DNA of 64,000 nucleotides from Agrobacterium tumefaciens. GTDB taxonomy: Bacteria; Pseudomonadota; Alphaproteobacteria; Rhizobiales; Rhizobiaceae. Positions 45,070 to 53,159 of the stretch are shown here, one piece after another (the first letter of the stretch is position 1; each line of letters starts with the position of its first letter). The notes under the pieces were generated by a model that searched no databases, was not told where the DNA came from, and saw only the letters and a list, made by a program, of their open reading frames with translations. The stretch is from NCBI RefSeq assembly GCF_000834635.1, contig NZ_JXQV01000012.1, positions 186,001 to 250,000 of the forward strand, given 5' to 3'. The position numbers and the translations under genes were made by a program.

Positions 45070-46974
45070 TCAGGCTGCGGCGCGGTAGCGCTGGCCTGAC
45101 TGACCGTTGCTTTCCAACCGGAAACGCTCAAGCTGGGCATGGAGCTGCCGCGCTTCATCGGCCAGAATCTGGCTGGCGGCGGTGGTCTCTTCCACCATTG
45201 CGGCGTTCTGCTGCGTCATCTGGTCCATATGGTTGACCGAGCTGTTGATCTCTCCGAGCGCCATGGATTGCTCCGCAGCGGCCCGTGCAATGGTCGTGAC
45301 ATGGTCATCGACGCGGTTGACGAGCTCTTCAATCTCTTTCAGCGCTTCCCCGGTCGACAGAACCAGCGATACCCCACCCTTGACTTCATCTGCCGAGGTG
45401 GTGATGAGGCCCTTGATTTCGCGCGCAGCATTTGCCGAGCGTTGGGCCAGTTCGCGAACTTCCTGTGCAACCACAGCAAATCCACGACCCGCTTCACCGG
45501 CACGCGCAGCTTCAACACCGGCGTTCAGGGCAAGTAGGTTGGTCTGGAATGCAATCTCGTCGATGACAGAGATGATCTGACCGATTTTCTGCGAGGATTG
45601 TTCGATCCGGCCCATGGCATCGATTGCGTTGCGAACGATGTTGCCGGATTTGCCGGCGCTGCTCTTGGTGTCGCGCACCATCTGCGTCGCTTCATTGGCA
45701 CGCGCAGTCGATGTCTTGACGGTGGTTGTGATTTCTTCGAGGGCTGCTGCGGTTTCTTCGAGGGCTGCGGCCTGCTGTTCGGTGCGTCGTGCCAGCTGGT
45801 TGGCCGAAGAGGACAATTCGCCGGAATTGTCGGTGATGGTGCCCGCAGCATGGCGGATGGTCTGCATCGTGGCGCGCAAGGTTGCCAGCGTCTGGTTGAC
45901 GTTGGTTTGCAGTTCAGCAAAGGCACCCTGATAGCTGCCATTCATCTCCTGCGTCAGGTCGGCTTCAGACAGGGCAGCGATAACGCGGCGAACTTCTGTA
46001 ACACCCAGATCGACATTGATGACGAGTTCATTGACGCTTTCTGCAAAGGTCTGCAGGTCCGCGTCTTCATAGGTCTTGGCAATACGCTTGGAGAAGTCGC
46101 CAGCCGCAGCTGCAGCAACGATGCCGCTGATCGAGGACTGCAGGTCTTTGCTCTGCGCGGTGAGGGCGGCTTCTTGAGCTTCCATCTCACGCATCTGCAT
46201 TTCGTTGGCTCTGAACACTTCAAGCGCACGGGCCATTTCACCAATTTCGTCCTGACGGTCCACACCACCGATCGGATCGTGCAGATCGCCCTTTGCAAGA
46301 CGGCTCATCCGCTCAGTGAGCAGGCGCACAGGACGCGAGATGCCGCGTCCGCCAACAAACAGTCCGGCCATCACGCCGCCGATAATCGAGATCACGGCGG
46401 TCGTTACCAGAACGATCATCGTTACGCTGGAAACGGAAAGGGCATTCGCACGCGATGCTTTCAGCTCTTCGCCGGAATAGGTGCTGTATACCTTCACAGC
46501 GGCGGTCACGGCCTTCTGGCCTTCAAGGCTGTCAGCAAGACCCGCCTTGAGCGCATCGGTCGTAATGGATGGGGTGGCAGTCAATTTCACCAGCGCCCGG
46601 ATTTTATCAAAATAGGCATTGAGCGCTGTGCCGATATCGGCAAGCTGCTTCTTTTCGGTTGCATCCGCAGCCGTCGCGATTTTGGGAAGGCGCTCCAGCA
46701 TTTCCTTGGCGCGCTTTTCGGTTTCCGCTGCAAAGTCTGCGGATTTCTCGGGCGCCAGAACCAGCTGGTAGGTCATGCGGCTGATTGCGATAATGTCTAC
46801 ACGCAGGTCCATTGCTTCGCGTGCAGCTTCTTCCTTCGTGCCGGTATCCTTCAAAGCAGTGCCGAGCGACATCAGGCCTTGAGTTCCAGCGATGGTGATT
46901 GCAAAGGCCGCAAGCCCCATGAGTGCAACCACCAGGCTAACTTTCTTCAAAATCGAAATATTGCTGATATTCAT
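45070..46974 (-). CDS. Methyl-accepting chemotaxis protein
   Basis: A 634-residue transmembrane receptor. Span 1 (about 10-30) and span 2 (about 188-212) flank a helical periplasmic domain of about 155 residues. A HAMP domain follows (RPVRLLTERMSRLAKGDL) and a second HAMP-like unit lies near 300-360. The signalling domain contains the highly conserved hairpin tip IDEIAFQTNLLALNAGVEAA. No CheR-tethering pentapeptide ends it. The ligand is unknown. The ATG at 46974 places span 1 correctly; an ATG at 47037 would add 21 polar residues. Confidence 0.92.
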   Translation of the reverse strand: MNISNISILKKVSLVVALMGLAAFAITIAGTQGLMSLGTALKDTGTKEEAAREAMDLRVDIIAISRMTYQLVLAPEKSADFAAETEKRAKEMLERLPKIATAADATEKKQLADIGTALNAYFDKIRALVKLTATPSITTDALKAGLADSLEGQKAVTAAVKVYSTYSGEELKASRANALSVSSVTMIVLVTTAVISIIGGVMAGLFVGGRGISRPVRLLTERMSRLAKGDLHDPIGGVDRQDEIGEMARALEVFRANEMQMREMEAQEAALTAQSKDLQSSISGIVAAAAAGDFSKRIAKTYEDADLQTFAESVNELVINVDLGVTEVRRVIAALSEADLTQEMNGSYQGAFAELQTNVNQTLATLRATMQTIRHAAGTITDNSGELSSSANQLARRTEQQAAALEETAAALEEITTTVKTSTARANEATQMVRDTKSSAGKSGNIVRNAIDAMGRIEQSSQKIGQIISVIDEIAFQTNLLALNAGVEAARAGEAGRGFAVVAQEVRELAQRSANAAREIKGLITTSADEVKGGVSLVLSTGEALKEIEELVNRVDDHVTTIARAAAEQSMALGEINSSVNHMDQMTQQNAAMVEETTAASQILADEARQLHAQLERFRLESNGQSGQRYRAAA

Positions 46975-47301
46975 ATTGGATACCGGTTGGTTGAACTCTC
47001 CATCCTGGAAAGCGGCAACTGCCAACTGCGGCTTCATCCCACAGACATCTCAATTAGTTACGCCTAAAACCTTTCAATACTATTGAAATTATGGGGATAG
47101 ACTGTTTCTGCAGAACAGGATTAAAGCCGAATTAATGCCCCGTCCTGATTTTTTGGGCGCAGAGCCGCGCCGGATAGGATGGTTACCCTGTTCCGGCTGC
47201 TGCAAGGTCCTCGGAAGCTCCCCGGAATATCCATTGTAAAATGCACGGCAGCCCTTGGGGAAGGCGGGCGGGCAATTGCCACGCCACAACGCTTCAGCGT
47301 C
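46975..47301. other. Non-coding region upstream of the chemoreceptor
   Basis: I see no credible gene. It carries the receptor's promoter region, including a perfect palindrome at 47072-47088, and the 3' end of the neighbouring acetyltransferase transcript. Confidence 0.5.
47072..47088. promoter_or_regulatory. 17-base palindrome upstream of the chemoreceptor
   Basis: TTTCAATA and TATTGAAA are perfect 8-base arms around one base, 98 bases before the receptor ATG. It looks like a binding site for a dimeric regulator. The regulator is not identifiable. Confidence 0.5.
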
Positions 47302-47790
47302 TCAAGCCAAGGCCTGCATGAAGCGCATGCCAGTGACGGGGCGCGGTATGAAATCCATGTTTTCATAGAATTTATGTGCCGCGAAGTTGCCGGTTGCGGC
47401 ACCCACGGACATGAAGTCGCAGCCGCAACGCTTGGCGACATCGCTGGCGCGCGCCACCAGATGCTGACCTGTGCCATGGCCTCGGTGACCATCACGCACG
47501 AACAGATGGTGCAGTTCCATGCCGCGACGGCCTTCCTGGGCGCGGTAGAGTGGCATGAGAATGGCATAGCCGATCAAAGCATCGTCCGCCTCGGCCACCA
47601 ACGCCGTAATCCACGGCACATTGCCGAAGAGGTCCCGTTCCAGTTTTTCCGGCGTAATTCCCGCCGCATCGCCATGGTGAGCGGCCAGAAGCTCAATCAT
47701 TTCGTTGAGTTCAGGCAGATCATCCTTGCGCGCAGCACGAATGGTCACAACAGGCGGTCTCGGCAGGGTCAGAAGGCTGTCTTCGGTCAT
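47302..47790 (-). CDS. GNAT acetyltransferase
   Basis: A 162-residue GNAT protein. The acetyl-CoA loop is RDGHRGHGTGQHLVARA, preceded by the beta-strand MELHHLFV and followed by AATGNFAAHKFYENMDFI. This fits general N-acetyltransferases of the diamine or amino-sugar kind, but the substrate cannot be told. It is divergent from an unknown gene, with a GC-rich hairpin (AAGCCGCC / GGCGGCTT, 47843-47862) in the interval. Confidence 0.87.
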   Translation of the reverse strand: MTEDSLLTLPRPPVVTIRAARKDDLPELNEMIELLAAHHGDAAGITPEKLERDLFGNVPWITALVAEADDALIGYAILMPLYRAQEGRRGMELHHLFVRDGHRGHGTGQHLVARASDVAKRCGCDFMSVGAATGNFAAHKFYENMDFIPRPVTGMRFMQALA

Positions 47791-47912
47791 TCTCGTGTCC
47801 TTCGGGTTCTGGTTTTTGCCGTCAGGACGTTTGAAAACAACAAAGCCGCCTGACGGCGGCTTGTTGACAAAATGATCTGTCGAGCCGCCCTTAAAGGAAG
47901 GCCCAAAAATAC

Positions 47913-48374
47913 GTGCAGGAAATGAGTGCGCGTGCGTTGATCATGGGACATTCAATGCGCTGGAATTTGAAGGCTGTCAAGGGCGGTTGTGCGGATGAAA
48001 TATTCATCTGCAACGACCTCAAAGGGTTTGATCTCAAAGGGCCTGCTTTTGTGCTCGACCGCTGCAAGGCAGTGCGAAATGGCAAGAATTTCCGCCTGTG
48101 GTCAGGTGGGCGCGCTTCGACAATCGAAAGCATCGATCCAACGTCCTGCCATCTGCACATTTGCATTTCGGCAAAGCACGCCGAGCAGCAGGTGATCGAG
48201 ATCGGGCATCTGATTGCTTCTGGGGATAAGCCGCTCCTTTATGTCGAGACGGTCGAAGGGGCAATTGCGCCCAAGATCATCATCAAGACCTTGAACCTGA
48301 CGAAAGTTTCGATGCTGACAAAGATCGAAGAGCCGAAGCCGGAAATAGTCTGGCCTTTACCTGTGGCCGCTTGA
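47913..48374 (+). CDS. Hypothetical protein, unknown
   Basis: A 153-residue soluble protein with plausible coding composition but no family I recognise. The middle has a mix of cysteines (CADEIFICND, LDRCKAV, SCHLHICIS). The end is basic then proline-rich. The GTG at 47913 has AAGGAAGG about 12 bases upstream; ATG 47922 is a possible alternative. Its TGA stop abuts the stop of the convergent gene exactly (TGATCA, 48372-48377). It belongs to an AT-richer patch that may be acquired. Confidence 0.55.
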   Translation: MQEMSARALIMGHSMRWNLKAVKGGCADEIFICNDLKGFDLKGPAFVLDRCKAVRNGKNFRLWSGGRASTIESIDPTSCHLHICISAKHAEQQVIEIGHLIASGDKPLLYVETVEGAIAPKIIIKTLNLTKVSMLTKIEEPKPEIVWPLPVAA

Positions 48375-49094
48375 TCAGGGGGCAGCGCCCAGAGCCTCCA
48401 TGTCGCTAATGACATTTTTTGAGATCATTTTATCGAGGCGATCGCGCCTAGAGAAAGCCCTAAATTCACCAACACTTCGATATTCCCAGCCTTTGTACAA
48501 GAAGTGAGTAATTCGAACTCGGCCTTTTGGAAGAATGTAGATCCGGTAGTCCCGATCCTCGTGATATTTCAGTTCTTCAGGATCTCTGTAGGACTGTATG
48601 AAACGCACTTTTAGTGCGTCGGCCGTGGCCCTCAGTTCGTCCTCAAATGGAAGCATTTCTTGAAGCAAGGAGGCCGCTTTTTCGCGAAATTCTAAGGCAT
48701 CCTGAGGCAAATAGGTCTTTTTGAAATGTACCGCCGAGTTTCGAAGATCGTTAATTTTTCCAAACGCATCCTCAATTTCTTCGGAAATAAGCCGTTGTTT
48801 TTGTGCGGTTGCAAGAAGAGCAGTCACGGTAATTGACGAAATTCCAACAGGCACATCAGGGATTATGTGAGCAAAAAAGCGCTCGATATCTTCAAAAGCG
48901 CGGAGTATCGCTCCGGCTGGATAGATGGCAGCAAGATGCCCGAACTGCGTCTCGTCCATACCTCGCTCCGGAATAAACTCTGTAAGATTTGAGTAAAGCG
49001 AAGCTCCCGCACCGCTGTACTCGAACTTCATCGTGTCATTTAAACAGAGCGGGCACAAGATGTCGATTTGTGTAAATGCAGCGAAACAACGCAT
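48375..49094 (-). CDS. HEPN-like (DUF4145-like) protein
   Basis: A 239-residue protein. The N-terminus has a CPLC pair, as in zinc-ribbon-led DUF4145 proteins. The helical middle (about 62-120) holds AGAILRAFEDIERFFAHII and then INDLRNSAVHFKK. The R-N-x3-H spacing is the RxxxxH signature of HEPN ribonuclease-like domains. This suggests, but does not prove, an RNA-cleaving or nucleic-acid-linked role. Base composition is noticeably AT-rich. TAAGG before the ATG at 49094 supports that start; ATG 49031 is an alternative. Confidence 0.55.
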   Translation of the reverse strand: MRCFAAFTQIDILCPLCLNDTMKFEYSGAGASLYSNLTEFIPERGMDETQFGHLAAIYPAGAILRAFEDIERFFAHIIPDVPVGISSITVTALLATAQKQRLISEEIEDAFGKINDLRNSAVHFKKTYLPQDALEFREKAASLLQEMLPFEDELRATADALKVRFIQSYRDPEELKYHEDRDYRIYILPKGRVRITHFLYKGWEYRSVGEFRAFSRRDRLDKMISKNVISDMEALGAAP

Positions 49095-49137
49095 CGAACC
49101 TTAGTCTAGGCCCACCACCCCATCATCTTGTGAGTGG

Positions 49138-49560
49138 GTGAGGCTGAGCGGCGTTGACCTTCACTCGATGGACATGAGGCAGGCAGATGAAAGTCAGAGA
49201 GATCCTCGCATTCAATTAATCATGGCTGTAGCTCCCGCTCCGATCGGTGTTTTGACGCCCGACAGTTTCTCTGGCATCCAGATGCCGGTCGCTATTATGA
49301 ACCTTGGCCGTATCGAAGAATTGCCGCTCACAGTGCGCGCTGACAAGGCGGCCCGGCTGATATCATATGTGACCTATTCAACAATTGACGATGCCAGCCG
49401 CTATAGCATGTTTGCGCAATGCAAGCCGGGCGCAGCCGAGATCGCAATCGCAGAGATAGGTGAGCCCATATGCGCGGATGGGGGAGGGCGTTCCCGAAAA
49501 GTCATCCATACCCAGATCATAAACGCTGCTGTAAAGGCTTTTGACGAAGCGCTTCGCTAA
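49138..49560 (+). pseudogene. 3' fragment of a dienelactone-hydrolase-like alpha/beta hydrolase
   Basis: This frame matches only the C-terminal part of COG4188-type hydrolases. VDLHSMDMRQADESQRDPRI aligns with their VDLR..D...EQSNRDPRI, followed by the PIGVLTPDSFSGIQMPVAIM strand and a CKPGAAE...GEPICADGGGRSRKVIH tail. The N-terminal half with the GxSxGG nucleophile is missing. The catalytic histidine position (usually in a VHFSF stretch) reads SRYSMF. It is thus inactive as a hydrolase. The first codons carry no ribosome-binding site. Confidence 0.6.
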
Positions 49561-49579
49561 GTCCTGTCGAGATAGCTGC

Positions 49580-49993
49580 TCAATGGTCGTGCGCGCACAA
49601 TTCGTGGTTTGAGAGCGCCCGGATGACGTAGCAGTCTTCGATGGAATGGCCGTCGCAGTGGGAGACGATGCGCTCCAACTCGTGCTCCAGCTTTTTGAGC
49701 TTGGCGATCTTTTCGCGCACCGTTGCAAGATGGTCGGCAGCGATGCGGTCTGCGCCGTCGCAGGGCATTTCTCGGTGTTGGCTGAGTGCAATCAACTCGC
49801 GGATGGCATCGATATTGAGGCCGAGGTCGCGGGCGTGGCGCACAAAGGCGAGGCGTTCCAGATCTGACTTTTCATAGCGCCGCTGGTTGCCTTCGGAGCG
49901 TTCGGCCGCGCGCAGCAGGCCCATCTGCTCATAATAGCGGATGGTCGTGACTTTGACGCCTGTGTTTCTGGATAGATCCCCGATGGAATACAT
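49580..49993 (-). CDS. MerR-family metal-responsive regulator
   Basis: A 137-residue MerR regulator. DNA-binding region: IGDLSRNTGVKVTTIRYYEQ, then EGNQRRY and LERLAFVRHARDLGL. Cysteines at 78, 113, 121 and 133 and nearby histidines (HCDGHSIEDC, CAHDH) match the zinc/lead/cadmium-sensing pattern of ZntR-like members. It is divergent from dmeR-dmeF. A symmetric MerR-type site lies just upstream of its own gene. The metal is unknown. Confidence 0.88.
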   Translation of the reverse strand: MYSIGDLSRNTGVKVTTIRYYEQMGLLRAAERSEGNQRRYEKSDLERLAFVRHARDLGLNIDAIRELIALSQHREMPCDGADRIAADHLATVREKIAKLKKLEHELERIVSHCDGHSIEDCYVIRALSNHELCAHDH

Positions 49994-50002
49994 GATCGCC
50001 TC

Positions 50003-50025
50003 ATATCTACAGCTTCTAGAGATAT
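50003..50025 (-). promoter_or_regulatory. MerR-type operator upstream of the regulator
   Basis: ATATCT and AGATAT are outer arms of a 23-base imperfect palindrome centred on CTAGAAGCTGT, about 10 bases before the MerR start. The spacing fits an autoregulatory MerR site. Confidence 0.45.
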
Positions 50026-50084
50026 GGCTATGAAGCTTACCAATGGCAAGATGGCGGAGGACGCTTGCAACGTCATCGCCTCCA

Positions 50085-50110
50085 ATATACCCTACCCCCC
50101 TATACTATAT
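50085..50110 (+). promoter_or_regulatory. DmeR/RcnR-type operator
   Basis: AT-rich arms flank a run of six C (50095-50100), the AT-arm/GC-tract pattern of RcnR and DmeR operators. It ends 13 bases before the dmeR start, where autorepression would be expected. Confidence 0.6.
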
Positions 50111-50122
50111 TGAGAGAGTATC

Positions 50123-50395
50123 ATGTCACACACGATCGAGAACAAGGACAAGCTCCTTGCGCGCATCCGCCGTTTGAAGGGGCAGATGGAGGCGGTGGAG
50201 CGGGCGCTGGAGGGTGGCAAGCCCTGCGGCGAGGTGCTGCAATTGCTGGCATCCGTGCGTGGCGCGCTATCCGGCCTCACGGGTGAGGTGATGCAGGATC
50301 ATCTGCATGAGCATGTGCTGCATGCCGAAAATGACGAAGAGCGTGCCCGTGCCACGGAAGAACTGGCACAGGTTCTGAAAACCTACATTCGATAA
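50123..50395 (+). CDS. dmeR: DmeR, cobalt/nickel-responsive CsoR/RcnR-family repressor
   Basis: A 90-residue all-helical repressor. KDKLLARIRRLKGQMEAVERAL is the N-terminal helix with the conserved RxxGQ. Ligand residues include the N-terminal histidine (MSHTIE), Cys33 in GKPCGEVLQL, and the His cluster DHLHEHVLH. This H-C-H pattern is that of cobalt/nickel sensors, and the downstream gene is DmeF, as in rhizobia and Agrobacterium. Metal binding should release its operator. The dmeF start follows 10 bases after its stop. Confidence 0.93.
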   Translation: MSHTIENKDKLLARIRRLKGQMEAVERALEGGKPCGEVLQLLASVRGALSGLTGEVMQDHLHEHVLHAENDEERARATEELAQVLKTYIR

Positions 50396-50405
50396 GAGGT
50401 GCGCC

Positions 50406-51434
50406 ATGACTGCAGCGACAGATCATCCCCATTCACACCCCCATCCTCATGATCACGGCACACATGGCCACGTGTTTCTGGGCGAGAACCACGAGCGCAA
50501 CGAGCGACGGGTCTGGGCGGTTATCGCGCTGACCACTGTCATGATGGTGGCAGAAATTACGGCTGGAAGCTGGTTCGGCTCGATGGCGTTGACGGCCGAT
50601 GGCTGGCACATGGCTACCCATGCCGGTGCAATGCTGATTTCGGCGCTGGCCTATCTCTATGCACGCCGCCAGATCAGCAATGCCCGCTTCACCTTCGGCA
50701 CCGGCAAATTCGGGGATCTCGCCGGTTTTGCCAGTGCGGTCGTGCTGGGCGTTGCGGCGGTCATGATTGCTTGGGAAAGCCTGTTGCGGTTCTTCTCGCC
50801 GGTGGAGATCGATTTCAATCAGGCCATTGCCGTGGCCGTCATCGGTCTTGTGGTCAACATCGTCAGCGCATGGCTTTTGAAGGATGACCACCATCATCAC
50901 CACGACCATGATCACGGTCACTCCCATGGTAGCCACGCCCACCATGGCGATCATGCTCATCATGGAAGTCACGCCCATCATGGAAGTCATGATGGCCATG
51001 CCGGCAAGGACAACAATCTGCGCGCGGCCTATCTCCATGTTCTGGCGGATGCGCTGACATCGGTGCTGGCCATCGTCGCGCTTCTGCTGGGCAAATGGAA
51101 CGGCTGGACGTTTCTGGATCCGGCCATGGGCATCGTCGGCGGGCTGGTCATTGCACGCTGGTCCTGGGGGCTTTTGCGCTCCACCGGTTCTGTGTTGGTG
51201 GATGCAGTGCCGCAGGCGCATGGCTTGTCCAGCCAGATTCGCAGCAAGCTGGAAACGGCTGGCGACAGAATTACCGATTTGCATGTGTGGCAGGTAGGGC
51301 CGGGGCATCATGCGGCCATTGTGGTGGTCCAAACGGCATCTTTGCATGCGCCATCATTTTACCGGCAGAAGCTGCAGTCGATCAAGGGATTGTCGCATAT
51401 CACGGTTGAAATCAACGCCGCCAATCATGGCTGA
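50406..51434 (+). CDS. dmeF: DmeF, cobalt/nickel efflux pump (CDF family)
   Basis: A 342-residue cation diffusion facilitator with six spans. Metal-site residues include TADGWHMATHAGAM in span 2 and LHVLADALTSVLAI in span 5, the HxxxD pair typical of zinc/cobalt CDFs. An N-terminal His stretch precedes the first span. A very histidine-rich cytoplasmic loop (about 158-200) with repeats of HAHHGSH lies between spans 4 and 5. It exports cobalt and nickel in exchange for protons. It forms an operon with dmeR. Confidence 0.94.
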   Translation: MTAATDHPHSHPHPHDHGTHGHVFLGENHERNERRVWAVIALTTVMMVAEITAGSWFGSMALTADGWHMATHAGAMLISALAYLYARRQISNARFTFGTGKFGDLAGFASAVVLGVAAVMIAWESLLRFFSPVEIDFNQAIAVAVIGLVVNIVSAWLLKDDHHHHHDHDHGHSHGSHAHHGDHAHHGSHAHHGSHDGHAGKDNNLRAAYLHVLADALTSVLAIVALLLGKWNGWTFLDPAMGIVGGLVIARWSWGLLRSTGSVLVDAVPQAHGLSSQIRSKLETAGDRITDLHVWQVGPGHHAAIVVVQTASLHAPSFYRQKLQSIKGLSHITVEINAANHG

Positions 51435-51544
51435 GAACAGCATATGGAGATCATCTGGCGTGAGGCCAAGCTGCATGCGCGGAGCCGCGATATCGCGGCT
51501 GCAGGTCCGTTAAGTCAATCTTAACGATAAACCTGTCATTTGAT

Positions 51545-51564
51545 CACGCCTTGGGAAAGGCGTG
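51545..51564. terminator. Stem-loop between dmeF and a convergent small gene
   Basis: CACGCCTT and AAGGCGTG form an 8-base stem with a four-base loop. It lies after dmeF and just after the stop of the convergent small gene. There is no T run, so terminator function is uncertain. Confidence 0.4.
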
Positions 51565-51574
51565 ACGGGAACGA

Positions 51575-51844
51575 TCAATGTTCGGTGTAGGCCTGGCTGA
51601 ACCACGGGGATTCGACCTGAGCAGCGCCACCCTGGGAAACGGCATCACTTGCGGATGCTTCGTTGTTAACGGTCCAGAGAACGTTGGCCAGCGACGTCGC
51701 TTCAAGAGCGTTGACGAAGGATATCTTGCTGCCGCTGAGGATGACCTGTTGCTGTTCAGGCGCGACGGCCTCTGTGGCACGCTTCTCAATGTGCGGTGAA
51801 CGACCTTGTTGGGCCGATCCGCCGATGTTGTTGCTGATATTCAT
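51575..51844 (-). CDS. Small hypothetical protein
   Basis: An 89-residue polar, glutamine- and serine-rich protein, with a segment of hydrophobic plus small residues (SKISFVNALEATSLANVLWTVN). There is no signal peptide and no family I recognise. The start is supported by GAGAGG seven bases ahead. It lies between dmeF and the proXWV operon, facing dmeF. Codon use looks like the neighbours, so I think it is a real gene. Confidence 0.6.
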   Translation of the reverse strand: MNISNNIGGSAQQGRSPHIEKRATEAVAPEQQQVILSGSKISFVNALEATSLANVLWTVNNEASASDAVSQGGAAQVESPWFSQAYTEH

Positions 51845-51984
51845 AGCAAGCCTCTCTTTGCCTGATTAACGAAGTATTAACGGCTGAAGCTTGCGCGAAG
51901 CTTGCGTCGTTGAGGCTGAGAGGGCCTTGACCGCTTGACAGGTGTGAAACTGGTGCTTCGTTTTTGCATTTTACGGTCTTGCAA

Positions 51985-52013
51985 AACAAAAAAATCGGCC
52001 ACGTGGGCCGATT
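51985..52013 (-). terminator. Intrinsic terminator of the proXWV operon
   Basis: AATCGGCC and GGCCGATT form an 8-base stem around ACGTG. On the minus strand a run of T follows. It lies 52 bases after the proV stop. Confidence 0.85.
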
Positions 52014-52064
52014 CTTTGCCGTAAACCGCCCTGCGCAACGTGAGTCGCGAAGGGCGAAAGAGAA

Positions 52065-53159
52065 TCAGGCGCTGCGTTTTTCCGATTCTGTCACCAGTTG
52101 TGGCTTTGGAGGCTCTTCAACGGGTGCCGCATCATCCTGTGTTGCGGGCGTAACCATCGCCGCCATCAGGTTTTCGATGCCGATGCTGCCCACGGTCTTG
52201 CCATCTTCGTCCACCACCTGCGCCGTTGTCTCGTTGGCGTCTGTCATGTCGCGGGCGATGGTTTCCAGCGTATCCGTTTCCAGAACCGAAATGCTGTCCG
52301 GCGCACCGGTCGCCGGCTCCATCACGGTCGTGGCCTGAAGCACACGGCTGCGGTTCACATCGCGCACGAAGTCGCTGACATATTCATTGGCCGGATGCTG
52401 GATAATGCTTTGCCCATCGCCCTGCTGCACCATCTCACCGTCTTTCAAGATAGCGATATGGTCGCCGAGCCGCAGCGCCTCGTCCAGATCATGGGTAATG
52501 AAGACAACTGTCTTCTTCAGTTCCTGCTGAAGATCGAGCAGCATGGTCTGCATGTCCACGCGGATCAGCGGATCGAGCGCCGAATAGGCCTCGTCCATCA
52601 ACAGAATGTCGGCATCATTGGTGAGTGCCCGGGCCAGGCCCACACGCTGCTGCATGCCGCCGGATAGCTGGTTAGGATAATTTTCCTCATACCCATCCAG
52701 ACCCACCCGGTTCAGCCAGTAACGACCTTTCTCGATGCTGTCCTTGCGGGACACGCCTTGGATATCGAGGCCGTAAACGCTGTTTTCCAGAACGGTGCGG
52801 TGTGGAAGCAGACCGAATTTCTGGAACACCATCGCCGTCTTGTGGCGGCGAAACTCGCGCAGGCTGGATGTGCCCATCGAGCAGACATCCTGCCCGCCAT
52901 AGAGCACTTCGCCTGCCGTCGGGTCGATCAGCCGGTTGATGTGGCGGATCAGCGTGGACTTGCCGGAACCCGAGAGCCCCATGACCACGGTAATCTTGCC
53001 ACCGGGCATGGTGATGTTGATGTTGTTGAGGCCCAGAACGTGGTCGTGCCTGTCGTTCAGTTCGGTCTTGCTCAGGCCATTTTTAACGGCCTCAAGATGC
53101 TTCTCGGGATGTTTGCCGAAGATCTTGTAAAGATTCCGGATTTCAATGTCCTTAGCCAT
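52065..53159 (-). CDS. proV: Betaine/choline ABC transporter ATPase (ProV-like)
   Basis: A 364-residue ATPase of the ProV/OpuAA group. KNGLSKTELNDRHDHVLGLN before the nucleotide domain is a ProV marker. Walker A is GLSGSGKST, signature LSGGMQQRVGLARAL, Walker B LLMDEAYSALDP and H-loop FITHDLDEAL. The end carries a single degenerate CBS-like unit (about 280-340), which in relatives senses ionic strength. It overlaps the permease gene by 8 bases. With the other two genes it imports glycine betaine, proline betaine or choline. Confidence 0.92.
   Translation of the reverse strand: MAKDIEIRNLYKIFGKHPEKHLEAVKNGLSKTELNDRHDHVLGLNNINITMPGGKITVVMGLSGSGKSTLIRHINRLIDPTAGEVLYGGQDVCSMGTSSLREFRRHKTAMVFQKFGLLPHRTVLENSVYGLDIQGVSRKDSIEKGRYWLNRVGLDGYEENYPNQLSGGMQQRVGLARALTNDADILLMDEAYSALDPLIRVDMQTMLLDLQQELKKTVVFITHDLDEALRLGDHIAILKDGEMVQQGDGQSIIQHPANEYVSDFVRDVNRSRVLQATTVMEPATGAPDSISVLETDTLETIARDMTDANETTAQVVDEDGKTVGSIGIENLMAAMVTPATQDDAAPVEEPPKPQLVTESEKRSA

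Noticed and set aside
45598..47067. A 489-codon plus-strand frame
   Set aside because: It is antisense to the chemoreceptor gene, whose conserved signalling domain is unmistakable. The translation is Cys/His/Gly-rich and matches nothing.
47839..47866. GC-rich hairpin as a terminator
   Set aside because: It lies upstream of both divergent genes and lacks a T run, so terminator function is not supported.
50880..51005. Apparent short tandem repeat or CRISPR-like array
   Set aside because: The repeats encode the histidine-rich loop of DmeF in frame; units are short and there are no spacers.
50433..51347. A 304-codon minus-strand frame
   Set aside because: It is antisense to dmeF; the methionine-rich tract is merely the reverse complement of the histidine codons.
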